Assembly: GCA_964572225.1 (NCBI GenBank)
Contig: CAZNFR010000087.1
Span: 1-14,523 of the forward strand
DNA: 14,523 bases
Origin: CAZNFR01 sp964572225
GTDB lineage: Bacteria; Bacteroidota; Bacteroidia; Bacteroidales; GCA-2748055
Direction: 5' to 3'
Positions 1 to 6,707 of this stretch are shown here, one piece after another. Numbering within the stretch: position 1 is the stretch's first letter; each line of letters starts with the position of its first letter. The notes beneath the pieces were generated by a model. It was not told the origin of the DNA, did no database searches, and saw nothing but the letters and a program-made list of their open reading frames with translations. The position numbers and the translations under genes were made by a program.

Positions 1-11
1 ACGTAGCCGTT

Positions 12-211
12 ACTGTATCAAAGATCGTTAAATACCAGAAAGAAAGCAATTCACAACTGGAGCAGCTCCCTGGCTGCCTCTTCAGCGACTGTATCAAAGA
101 TCGTTAAATACCAGAAAGAAAGCAATTCACAACGTAAGTGTATAGGTAGATGTCTTGGCTGACACTGTATCAAAGATCGTTAAATACCAGAATGAAAGCA
201 ATTCACACAAC
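12..211 (-). CRISPR. Right end of a type II-C-like CRISPR array (3 repeats, 2 spacers)
   Basis: Three direct repeats lie at 12-57, 88-133 and 164-211, separated by two unrelated spacers of exactly 30 bp (58-87 and 134-163). The first two repeats are identical over 46 bp. The third has A to T at repeat position 30 and a CA duplication near its right end, so it is a degenerate terminal repeat. Read on the minus strand the repeat begins GTTGTGAATTGCTTTC. A start of this kind and a length of 46-47 bp with about 30-bp spacers are, from family knowledge, typical of Bacteroidota type II-C (Cas9) arrays, so the crRNA strand is probably minus. The array may continue left of the window. No cas gene is present here, so the subtype call rests on the repeat alone. 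Confidence 0.85.
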
Positions 212-557
212 CATGTAATGCTGGACCGGCCTGTTCAGAAAACTGTGAAGCAGTTCAAAGCTAGTATTGCTCATGGAAAAGTATTGAATCGTTGGTGCTT
301 AGGATTTTACAGAGCCTGATTAGAATTTAAAAAACATTAACTAAAGGTAAATCATGCATATTTTTTAGGGAAATATGAGAAATTATTGTTAAATTTTGAA
401 CGTAACTGCTTGCCAACAGTTTCAAAAGACCATTTTAATAACTAAACCGGGGATCTATTTCTTTTTATTTGACTATTTGCCACCACTAATGGATTCACCC
501 ATTCTGTGGGTCAACTAAAACGTAGTTTTTTAATTTAACCATTAACAGGGTTTAATC
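210..557. other. AT-rich intergenic region between CRISPR array and kinase gene
   Basis: I see no open reading frame with coding character, no further repeat copy and no convincing -33/-7 promoter pair in these roughly 350 bases. The kinase promoter should lie here. AT-rich tracts such as the one around 388-400 are loose partial matches to the Bacteroidota -7 element (one base too many between TA and TTTG), too weak to annotate. A CRISPR leader would also be expected at one end of the array, but nothing here identifies one. Confidence 0.4.
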
Positions 558-3500
558 ATGCAAAATCCATCCATTAATATCCCTGACAGTTTTCTTACCA
601 AGTGGCAGAATATTGCCGATCTGCTGGCGAAGATTATGAATGTGCCAGCTGCACTCATAATGAAATCGGATAATGAATTTATGGAAGTATTCATTTCCAG
701 CCGCTCAGACAATAATCCTTATCATGCCGGTGACAGGGAGCACTGGCACGGGCTGTATTGCGAAACCGTTATCAAATCCCGAAAAGAGCTTCTGGTTCCA
801 AATGCATTGAAGGATGAAACCTGGATGAATAACCCGGATATAAAACTGGGAATGATCGCCTATTTGGGTATCCCCATAAACTACCCGGACAAACAGCCCT
901 TTGGGACCCTTTGTGTACTGGATGCAAAGGAAAATGAGTTTAGTTCTGAATACAAAGCCCTACTGTATCAGTTTAAAAACGTAATTGAGTTAGACCTGGC
1001 ATTAATACAATCACTTTCTCTGAATCCGGTTAACGGGGATGCTGATGTCATTTTTAAACTGAAAGAACAAAATGAAGAATATTTATCCGTTAACGAAGAA
1101 CTGACACAGTCTAATTATTCTCTGTTAACAGAAAGGGAAAAGTTATTCGAAAGTGAAAAACAATTCAGATTATTGGTTGACAACGCTCCCGATGCCATTT
1201 TTATCCAAACCGACTGGAAATTTGCCTATGTCAACAGAAAAGGACTGGAATTATTTGGTGCCGATGATGATCAACAACTCATCGGTACTTCAGTCATGAA
1301 CCGATTCCATCCCGATTTCCACCAGAAAATTAAGGAAAGGATTGTTGGATTGAATAAGAAAAAACAGATCCAGAAATTAAATGAACAAATTTACCTTAAG
1401 CTTGACGGAACTCCGGTTCATGTTGAAACATCCGGTATCCCCTATAAATTCGATGGGATGGACGGCGCATTGGTATTTGTCAGGAATATTACCGAGCGCA
1501 AAAATGCCGATCAAAAGCTTATGCACTGGCACAAATTAATGGAGTACATTATAAAGCACGATCCCAATGCCATTACCGTTTTTGATGACCAGTTGAATTT
1601 TATTTTTGTAAGTGACCGGTTTTTAACTGATTACAATATCAGCCGTAAGGATGTTATTGGAAAGCATCATTATGAAGTATTCCCGGATATTCCGGAAAAG
1701 TGGAAACAAGTACACCAGCGATCCCTCAAGGGCGAAATATTAAGGAAAGATGAAGATGTTTTTAACCGGCTTGACGGGTCGGTTGATTATACTAGCTGGG
1801 AATGTCGTCCCTGGTACCGGGAAGATGACTCTATCGGAGGGATCATCATATATACCGAGGTTATTACCGAGCGCAAAAAAGCCGAACTTCAGTTAAAAGA
1901 ACAAACGGAGGAATATTACTCTCTCTATGAAGAATATAAAACCCAGAACGAAGAAATTTCAGAAGCCAAAGAAAAAATTGAGAAAAGCGAGGAAAAATTT
2001 CGGAAAGCCATTTTGACCAATCCTGATGCCATAACCATTAATAGGCTGGAAGACGGATTGTACGTATCTGCCAACGAAGGTTTTTACAAAACCTTTGAGT
2101 ATTCGGAAAAGGAGATTGTTGGAGTCAGCTCTAAGCATATTAAAATATGGCATAAACCCAGGCAGCGAAATGAATACAAGAGTATTCTGGAGAAAACCGG
2201 AAGAATTGAAAACCTGGAGGCCAAATTTGTTACCAAATCCGGGAAAGTACTGGATTGCTTGGTTTCATCGGCAGTAATTGAATTTGAAGGTGAAAAACAT
2301 ACCATAAACATAACCAAGGATATTAGCCCTTTGAATAAGATTAAAAATGACCTGGTTGTTGCCAAAGAAAAAGCCGAAGAAAACGAACAAAAGTTCAGAT
2401 CATTTTTCAACCGGGTTGCAGATGCCATTTTTATTTTTGACCCTGAAACCTATAAGATCCTGGAGGCCAACGAGGCAACTTCCAAAACTTATGGGTATAG
2501 CAGAGATGATTTAATTGGGATGTCCTGCTTGAAATTCAGTGCAGAAATTGAAAAGTCAAAGAAAGTAGCCAATGAAATTTCTCAGGAAGGGCAAGCTTAT
2601 GTAAATATACGGCACCATAAAAAGAAAGATGGAACGGATCTATTTGTTCAATTGCAGGGATATAGGATCGTTGTCAATAATCAACCTATATCATTCTCGG
2701 TTTGTCATGATGTTACCGAAACCCTTAAATCGCAACAAGATTTAAAATCGGCCAAAGAAAAAGCCGAAGAGGCCAGTCGGCTTAAAACCGAATTCCTGAA
2801 TAATATGTCCCACGAAATCCGGACACCCATGAATGGCATTATCGGGTTTTCGGAGATGTTAAGCAACGAAGACATTTCAAACGAAAAAAGAAGGTACTAT
2901 ACAAGGATTATTCAGAACAGCAGCATTCAACTTCTACGAATCATAGATGATATACTGGAAATTTCGACCCTCGAAACCAAACAGGAAAAATTAGTTGAAA
3001 CCGAATTCTGTCTGAACGATCTGTTGATGGAGTTATTTTCCATTTTTAATTTGAAATCGAAAGAAAGAAATATTCCACTATATCTGAAGAAACAGCTAAG
3101 TGATAGCCAAAGCTATCTTATTTCGGACAAAACGAAACTTAGCAAAATAATCAGCAATCTACTGGAGAATGCATTAAAATTCACGAATGAAGGTTTCGTG
3201 GAATTCGGGTATACCGTGGAGAATGACCTGCTTAAAATTTATGTCTCGGACACAGGTGTGGGAATTGACCCCAAAAATCACGATTTGATTTTTGTCAGGT
3301 TCTCACAGGAAGACAAGGAGATTTCATCTAAACACGGGGGATTAGGATTGGGTTTGTCCATTTCAAAAGAGAATGCAGAGCTCCTTGGGGGTGTTATCAC
3401 TCTGGAATCAGAAAAGGGAAAAGGTTCAACATTCTTTGTAAGCATACCTTACAAACCGGTAGTAAAGAACCCAATCGGTTTCGAGGCAGACTTTAAGGAA

Positions 3501-3893
3501 AACGCAATTGAAAAGAAGACCCACACTATCCTGATCGCAGAGGATGAAGAAGTTAATTACCTCTTTCTTGAGGCATTGTTTGAAAATAAGGGAAAGGGTG
3601 ATTTCATGCTTATCCATGCGAAAAACGGAAAAGAAGCGGTAGATCTGTGTATTGAGGGTAAAAATATTGATCTTGTCCTGATGGATATCAAAATGCCGGT
3701 GATGAACGGACATGAAGCAACGGAGAAAATTAAAACAGCGTTCCCGGATCTGCCGGTCATTGCACAAACTGCATATTCTGTTGAATCGGACAGACAGCTT
3801 GCGATCCGGCACGGCTGCGATGACTTTCTTTCCAAGCCTATTCGAAGGGATAAATTGTTTGAACTCATGAATAAGTATTTAAAGAAGGAGTAA
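558..3893 (+). CDS. Soluble hybrid sensor histidine kinase, GAF-PAS(x4)-HisKA-HATPase-REC
   Basis: This 1111-aa protein senses a signal, autophosphorylates on histidine and passes the phosphate to its own C-terminal receiver domain. A GAF domain spans about residues 15-150. A coiled-coil linker (about 165-195) follows, then four PAS domains at roughly 195-318, 325-440, 475-590 and 610-724, each with the usual charged helical linkers. The HisKA box FLNNMSHEIRTPMNG has its phospho-acceptor at H752. The ATPase domain has N871 in the N box, D898 in DTGVGID and a glycine-rich lid (GGLGLGLSIS). The receiver has acidic residues E995/D996, phospho-acceptor D1043 in LMDIKMP and the conserved K1093. 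I see no signal peptide or membrane span, so it should be cytoplasmic and sense an internal or diffusible cue. No output regulator or partner gene is adjacent, so the phosphorelay target is unknown. The ATG at 558 lacks a clear Shine-Dalgarno, as is normal in this phylum. Confidence 0.95.
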   Translation: MQNPSINIPDSFLTKWQNIADLLAKIMNVPAALIMKSDNEFMEVFISSRSDNNPYHAGDREHWHGLYCETVIKSRKELLVPNALKDETWMNNPDIKLGMIAYLGIPINYPDKQPFGTLCVLDAKENEFSSEYKALLYQFKNVIELDLALIQSLSLNPVNGDADVIFKLKEQNEEYLSVNEELTQSNYSLLTEREKLFESEKQFRLLVDNAPDAIFIQTDWKFAYVNRKGLELFGADDDQQLIGTSVMNRFHPDFHQKIKERIVGLNKKKQIQKLNEQIYLKLDGTPVHVETSGIPYKFDGMDGALVFVRNITERKNADQKLMHWHKLMEYIIKHDPNAITVFDDQLNFIFVSDRFLTDYNISRKDVIGKHHYEVFPDIPEKWKQVHQRSLKGEILRKDEDVFNRLDGSVDYTSWECRPWYREDDSIGGIIIYTEVITERKKAELQLKEQTEEYYSLYEEYKTQNEEISEAKEKIEKSEEKFRKAILTNPDAITINRLEDGLYVSANEGFYKTFEYSEKEIVGVSSKHIKIWHKPRQRNEYKSILEKTGRIENLEAKFVTKSGKVLDCLVSSAVIEFEGEKHTINITKDISPLNKIKNDLVVAKEKAEENEQKFRSFFNRVADAIFIFDPETYKILEANEATSKTYGYSRDDLIGMSCLKFSAEIEKSKKVANEISQEGQAYVNIRHHKKKDGTDLFVQLQGYRIVVNNQPISFSVCHDVTETLKSQQDLKSAKEKAEEASRLKTEFLNNMSHEIRTPMNGIIGFSEMLSNEDISNEKRRYYTRIIQNSSIQLLRIIDDILEISTLETKQEKLVETEFCLNDLLMELFSIFNLKSKERNIPLYLKKQLSDSQSYLISDKTKLSKIISNLLENALKFTNEGFVEFGYTVENDLLKIYVSDTGVGIDPKNHDLIFVRFSQEDKEISSKHGGLGLGLSISKENAELLGGVITLESEKGKGSTFFVSIPYKPVVKNPIGFEADFKENAIEKKTHTILIAEDEEVNYLFLEALFENKGKGDFMLIHAKNGKEAVDLCIEGKNIDLVLMDIKMPVMNGHEATEKIKTAFPDLPVIAQTAYSVESDRQLAIRHGCDDFLSKPIRRDKLFELMNKYLKKE

Positions 3894-4246
3894 CCTGCAG
3901 ATCCTGGATTGTTTTTTGCACAGGGACCGTTTTTCTCAGGTTCGATGAGGGTTACAAAAAGGGTATTTATTCATTCAGGCCTGATAGGAATATGTCTCCC
4001 ATCCTCTACAGGGCAGATTCCGTCATAATTGGGCTCAGCACCTGGGATTATGCAGAGAGAGAAGCAGTTCTCAGGAATATTTTTCGGTTCAATGGCATTG
4101 TATCAGGGCAAATTTTGAATGGATTATCGGGTAAAATTCAAATATATACACAGAATTGGCTAATTAAAACAGGAAAACTGTTTTTCAAGAGGTGTTCTAT
4201 CACAGAAGTAATCATGTTAACCCTTACCGACAAACAATTTGGATAA
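3894..4246. other. Intergenic region without an intact gene
   Basis: An 84-codon open frame on the plus strand (3992-4246) crosses most of this stretch, but its translation resembles nothing I recognise and lacks coding character. It is in the same frame as the short tail at 4247-4315, separated only by a TAA at 4244-4246, so the whole stretch could be a decayed gene. It also contains one copy of a dispersed 35-bp repeat (4058-4092). Short inverted pairs just after the kinase stop (AACCTG near 3892, CAGGTT near 3937) are too far apart and too weak to call a terminator. Confidence 0.4.
4058..4092 (+). repeat. Dispersed 35-bp repeat, copy A
   Basis: The sequence matches 7059-7093 at 30 of 35 positions in the same orientation. 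Weaker similarity extends to the left, where both copies carry TTGGG about 25-30 bp upstream. Each copy contains a small dyad: GAGAA-GCAG-TTCTC here, and GAGAA-GTAG-TTTTC in copy B, where the stem survives through a G-T pair. Both copies lie outside recognisable genes. I cannot assign it to a known element. Confidence 0.55.
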
Positions 4247-4315
4247 ATGGAATTCTTCCGTGGTCCTGAGGAGGCGGTGCGACCTGATACTCCAAAACAG
4301 CTGGAACTCTTTTGA
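4247..4315 (+). pseudogene. Possible decayed 3' end of a gene (ends ...KQLELF)
   Basis: A 22-residue open frame reads MEFFRGPEEAV...PKQLELF and stops with TGA at 4313-4315. Ending on an acidic, Gln-Leu-rich tail with a terminal Phe is common for real bacterial proteins, and a strong terminator begins 12 nt after the stop, as expected behind a genuine gene. The frame is interrupted by TAA at 4244-4246. I therefore read it as the surviving tail of a broken gene, not as a functional small peptide. The original product is not recognisable. Chance cannot be excluded for so short a frame. Confidence 0.3.
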
Positions 4316-4326
4316 CTGGAAATGAA

Positions 4327-4359
4327 AAAACCGCAGTTCAATTCCTGAGCTGCGGTTTT
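4327..4359. terminator. Strong bidirectional Rho-independent terminator
   Basis: A near-perfect 14-bp stem pairs AAAACCGCAGTTCA with TGAGCTGCGGTTTT (one G-T pair) around the loop ATTCC. An A run precedes it and a T run follows, so it can act on transcripts from either side. On the plus strand it follows the remnant at 4247-4315 and is the first terminator after the kinase gene. On the minus strand it lies about 270 nt beyond the stop of the HTH gene. Confidence 0.85.
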
Positions 4360-4426
4360 CAGATACAGTTTTTTCAACCTGTTTCAGTGCCTAATGAATT
4401 GTAAACCAATTTTTTGATCCCTGTAA

Positions 4427-4472
4427 GCTGTATCAAAGATCGTTAAATACCAGAATGAAAACAATTCACAAT
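4427..4472 (-). repeat. Solitary CRISPR-type repeat 1
   Basis: This 46-bp stretch matches the array repeat at 42 of 46 positions, in the same orientation. It has the A-to-T change at repeat position 30 that also marks the terminal repeat at 164-211, plus changes at both ends and one internal G to A. No second copy is found at spacer distance on either side. It bounds the DUF4160/HTH module on the left. It could be a relic of a broken array, a recombination product or, less likely, a tracrRNA anti-repeat: no terminator hairpin follows it on the plus strand. Confidence 0.85.
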
Positions 4473-4627
4473 TTGCGAACGGACAACAATTAACTCGTAT
4501 AGGCTGTATGTTTAGACCCGGCACCCAAAGCATTAATTTTCATTATCCAAATTAAACAAAATTCGGAAACTTACTTTATACCAAAAACATACCAGGCTTA
4601 AAATATACAGCCTGTTGTGTTTAGTTG

Positions 4628-5149
4628 CTATTTGATCTGAATATCAATTTTTTTCCCTAATCCCGTTTCAATTATTTTCCTTAACGTTCCTAATTCAATA
4701 TCTGAACGTTCATTCTCTATTCTTGAAATATAGTTTCTTGTTGTTCCGCTTTTTAAGGCCAGTTCTTGCTGGGTTAAACCTGATTTTAAGCGACTCTCTT
4801 TAATTAACTTTCCAATTTTTAGTATAAGTTCTGATTTCTCAGGTTTGCTGTATTTTAATAAAACATCTGCTCCAATTTCAAATGGGACTTTAATTCTGGA
4901 TCCATCAAGTTTTGATATATATTGTTCTACATTGGTCCATGAAAGAGTATTATTATCAACTTTTACTTTTTTGAACTCTTTTGGATGCATTAATATCCAG
5001 GCAGGTGAATCTTTTTTTAATCCAATTCCTTTGATGACTTTTTGAAAATCAATTATTCTCGATTCACCATTGTTATATACCACTGAAATTGTTAATCCTT
5101 TTATCCAATTGATCTTTAATATCCTAGGTATTTTAATTGCTTTTCTCAT
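4628..5149 (-). CDS. DUF2442 protein fused to XRE-family helix-turn-helix; putative antitoxin/regulator
   Basis: The 173-aa protein has two parts. Residues about 8-100 resemble the DUF2442 fold (NGESRIIDF strand region and an LSWTNVEQY segment). Residues about 110-165 form an XRE-type HTH, with LTQQELALKSG as the first helix pair and TTRNYISRIENERSD as the recognition part. It should bind DNA, most likely its own promoter. I chose the ATG at 5149 over an upstream in-frame ATG at 5212 because it overlaps the DUF4160 stop codon as ATGA, and because the upstream 21 codons lie inside that gene. The tight overlap with a small DUF4160 gene is the layout of a predicted toxin-antitoxin pair (family knowledge, no function shown). 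The codons are AT-rich compared with the core genes to the right. Confidence 0.85.
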   Translation of the reverse strand: MRKAIKIPRILKINWIKGLTISVVYNNGESRIIDFQKVIKGIGLKKDSPAWILMHPKEFKKVKVDNNTLSWTNVEQYISKLDGSRIKVPFEIGADVLLKYSKPEKSELILKIGKLIKESRLKSGLTQQELALKSGTTRNYISRIENERSDIELGTLRKIIETGLGKKIDIQIK

Positions 5150-5382
5150 TGTAATTCCGGATTTAATTGATAAAAAATATTTAAAGCCTCTTCTGCATTT
5201 AAAGCCAACCAATCAAAAGTCATTTTTAGTTGTTTTGTTGGCAAATCTCCTGCATAAATTTGTCCTGTTTCGATTACTATTAATACTTCATATTCTCCAT
5301 AGCTGGCATGAATATGGGGCGGTCTGTGGTCTCCATTATAGATACTGATTTTAATCCCGTTAAATGCATCTATTTGGGGCAT
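5146..5382 (-). CDS. DUF4160 family small protein; putative toxin-like partner
   Basis: This 78-aa protein starts MPQIDAFNGIKISIYNGDH and carries the family's histidine motif HRPPHIHA (H19, H23, H25), followed by a short beta-rich segment and a helical C-terminus. DUF4160 proteins are usually encoded just before a DUF2442 protein, and that is the case here: the TGA at 5148-5146 overlaps the next ATG as ATGA, so translation is probably coupled. The pair is commonly predicted to be a toxin-antitoxin or regulatory module, but I know of no settled biochemical activity. The clustered histidines suggest metal binding or a catalytic site (inference). A candidate promoter lies only about 12 nt upstream of the start. 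Confidence 0.85.
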   Translation of the reverse strand: MPQIDAFNGIKISIYNGDHRPPHIHASYGEYEVLIVIETGQIYAGDLPTKQLKMTFDWLALNAEEALNIFYQLNPELQ

Positions 5383-5394
5383 TTATTTTTTGCT

Positions 5395-5426
5395 TAAAGG
5401 TACCTAATTAGATACTAATATCAAAA
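5395..5426 (-). promoter_or_regulatory. Candidate promoter of the DUF4160-HTH operon
   Basis: On the minus strand TTTTG (5426-5422) and TACCTTTA (5402-5395) are separated by 19 nt, which fits the Bacteroidota -33/-7 layout with one mismatch in the -7 element. Transcription would begin only a few bases before the ATG at 5382, giving a very short leader. Confidence 0.4.
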
Positions 5427-5494
5427 TTTAATAATAAGTTTTAGTGGGAAAGACGTTCTTCGGTAATTAAACACAACGTTGTTATATGTACACT

Positions 5495-5540
5495 ACAGTA
5501 TCAAGGATCGTTAAATGCCAGAATGAAAGCAATTCCGCAT
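5495..5540 (-). repeat. Solitary CRISPR-type repeat 2 (degenerate)
   Basis: It matches the array repeat at 38 of 46 positions, in the same orientation as the array and the copy at 4427-4472. Four of the eight differences fall in the last five bases, so the recognisable match ends near 5535. It shares the position-30 T of the terminal and first solitary repeats. A small hairpin, CCGCA-TTGAT-TGCGG (5535-5549), directly follows and overlaps its right edge. It bounds the DUF4160/HTH module on the right. Confidence 0.75.
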
Positions 5541-5564
5541 TGATTGCGGTTGTAGTTACGATGT

Positions 5565-5741
5565 TTAGTTCCAGAACATTTTGCTGAAAATTTTCCTTGC
5601 CAGTCTTTCTTTTCTCAGGATCTGATTATGGATCTTTTCCATTTCACGCAATTGTTCTTCGCGTTCTTCCAGGTCCATTTTCTCCAGTTCCAGCATTCGC
5701 AGAAACCATTTGGCTTCTTGTTCGGGTGTCATTTTTTTCAT
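5565..5741 (-). CDS. Small charged helical protein, 58 aa, unknown function
   Basis: A minus-strand frame from ATG at 5741 to TAA at 5565 encodes a 58-residue protein beginning MKKMTPEQEAKWFLRMLELE and ending FSKMFWN. It is rich in Glu, Lys, Arg, Leu and Met with heptad-like spacing, so it is probably one long amphipathic helix or coiled coil. The ATG at 5732 (codon 4) is an alternative start. A TACCTTTA element (5789-5782) about 40 nt upstream is a weak -7 candidate without a good -33. I do not recognise the family. The composition looks like a real protein, but short length leaves room for chance. Confidence 0.55.
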   Translation of the reverse strand: MKKMTPEQEAKWFLRMLELEKMDLEEREEQLREMEKIHNQILRKERLARKIFSKMFWN

Positions 5742-5937
5742 GGGTAAACCCTTTTATTGATTTTATGTATTCTTTCTTCCCTAAAGGTACAAAAAAGGAT
5801 TGCAAAAAGATTATGTCTGAAAGGACTCCGGGGTACCGATCCGCACCTGAATGGTCCCAAGCTTTCCCAGGTTACCTTTTATCGGAATGAATTATTAATG
5901 CAGGTAAGGTCAAGGGAACCGTTTTCCGGAGTTTCAA

Positions 5938-6249
5938 TTAAAATGTACTGATTTTTTCGTAAAAAATTTGGCCGATCCTGGTGATATGGTCCTTTAAATC
6001 CTGGTTTTTAATATTATGGTAAATGGAAAGGTCAATTTGATAGGGTAGATTGAGATTATCAAGATCAGATTCAATCTTTAGTAAAGTGGTATAGTCTAAT
6101 TTTCCACCTTCGAGGCTTAGATCAATATCCGATCCATTCTCATAGTTGCCTTTAGCCCTTGAGCCATATATAAATGCTTTTTCAACATTGCTGTATTTTT
6201 TAAGAATAGATTGAATAGAATTAATATGTTCTTCTTTCAGGCCAAACAT
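5938..6249 (-). CDS. mntA: MNT-domain nucleotidyltransferase, MntA-type antitoxin
   Basis: This 103-aa minimal nucleotidyltransferase has the family motif GSX10DXD intact: G29-S30, then D41 and D43, with a third carboxylate D73 in QIDLSIY. In characterised type VII systems MntA transfers AMP to a tyrosine of the HEPN toxin HepT and so neutralises it (family knowledge). Here the upstream gene encodes just such a partner, and the two share one base: its TAA and this gene's ATG form TAATG, implying translational coupling. The length is normal for the family. The older description of this pair is an HI0073/HI0074-type nucleotidyltransferase with its substrate-binding protein. The assignment to type VII rests on the motifs in both proteins. 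The symbol follows the characterised homologue. Confidence 0.85.
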   Translation of the reverse strand: MFGLKEEHINSIQSILKKYSNVEKAFIYGSRAKGNYENGSDIDLSLEGGKLDYTTLLKIESDLDNLNLPYQIDLSIYHNIKNQDLKDHITRIGQIFYEKISTF

Positions 6250-6707
6250 TATTTTCCTGATTTTCTTTTTTCACTTATAACCTTTTGGAAATGCTGAAGG
6301 GCAGATAAATACCTGTAAATAATCTTATCGTAAATTTCCTTTGCCGTTTCTTCATTGTAAGTATGGGATGATTTGTTGCGGCTTAAAATCATTTCCATCC
6401 AACTGTCGCCATCTTCAATTAATCCTGCTTTAAATGCTTCACGGGTAGCATCTTTAGAACCGTATAATTTTACATTTCCGACTTCAAATAAAAAGTCTTT
6501 CATTACATTCCAGGCAAGTTCATGGGTGTATTCAAATCGCTGTATTAATCCCTCTCTAAGGATTTCAAACTCCGCATCTGAAGTACTATCCTTATCTTTA
6601 TCATTAACTCTTTCCGTAATATAAAATACAGCCTCCTTAAGTTTATGCAATGCTTTTTCAAAATTTGAAAACCTTTGTTCCCATCTTATTTCTGAATCGT
6701 TGGTCAT
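6249..6707 (-). CDS. hepT: HepT-type HEPN toxin / nucleotidyltransferase substrate-binding protein
   Basis: This 152-aa all-helical protein belongs to the HI0074-like, HEPN-related family. It contains RNKSSHTY at residues 110-117, which is the complete HepT signature RX4HXY: R110 and H115 would form the RNase site and Y117 would be the residue AMPylated by the cognate MntA. The neighbouring GLIQRFEYTHELAW and GSKDATREAF segments are also typical of the family. It is transcribed first, with mntA overlapping by one base. HEPN toxins of this group cleave RNA (family knowledge). The intact motif suggests this one could be active, but that is inference. I see no clear -33/-7 promoter upstream of 6707. 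Confidence 0.85.
   Translation of the reverse strand: MTNDSEIRWEQRFSNFEKALHKLKEAVFYITERVNDKDKDSTSDAEFEILREGLIQRFEYTHELAWNVMKDFLFEVGNVKLYGSKDATREAFKAGLIEDGDSWMEMILSRNKSSHTYNEETAKEIYDKIIYRYLSALQHFQKVISEKRKSGK

Noticed and set aside
4472..4620. tracrRNA body downstream of solitary repeat 1
   Set aside because: No nexus-like stem or terminator hairpin with a T run is visible on the plus strand after the repeat.
5150..5212. Upstream ATG for the HTH protein
   Set aside because: The extra codons lie inside the DUF4160 gene in another frame; the ATGA-overlapping ATG at 5149 fits the DUF2442 start.
5473..5482. Palindrome ACAACGTTGT, considered as an integron attC core
   Set aside because: The flanks do not match the RYYYAAC/GTTRRRY core sites and no partner half-site at attC distance was seen.
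5757..5951. 64-codon plus-strand frame between the 58-aa gene and mntA
   Set aside because: No recognisable family and partly antisense to mntA; nothing supports it as a gene.
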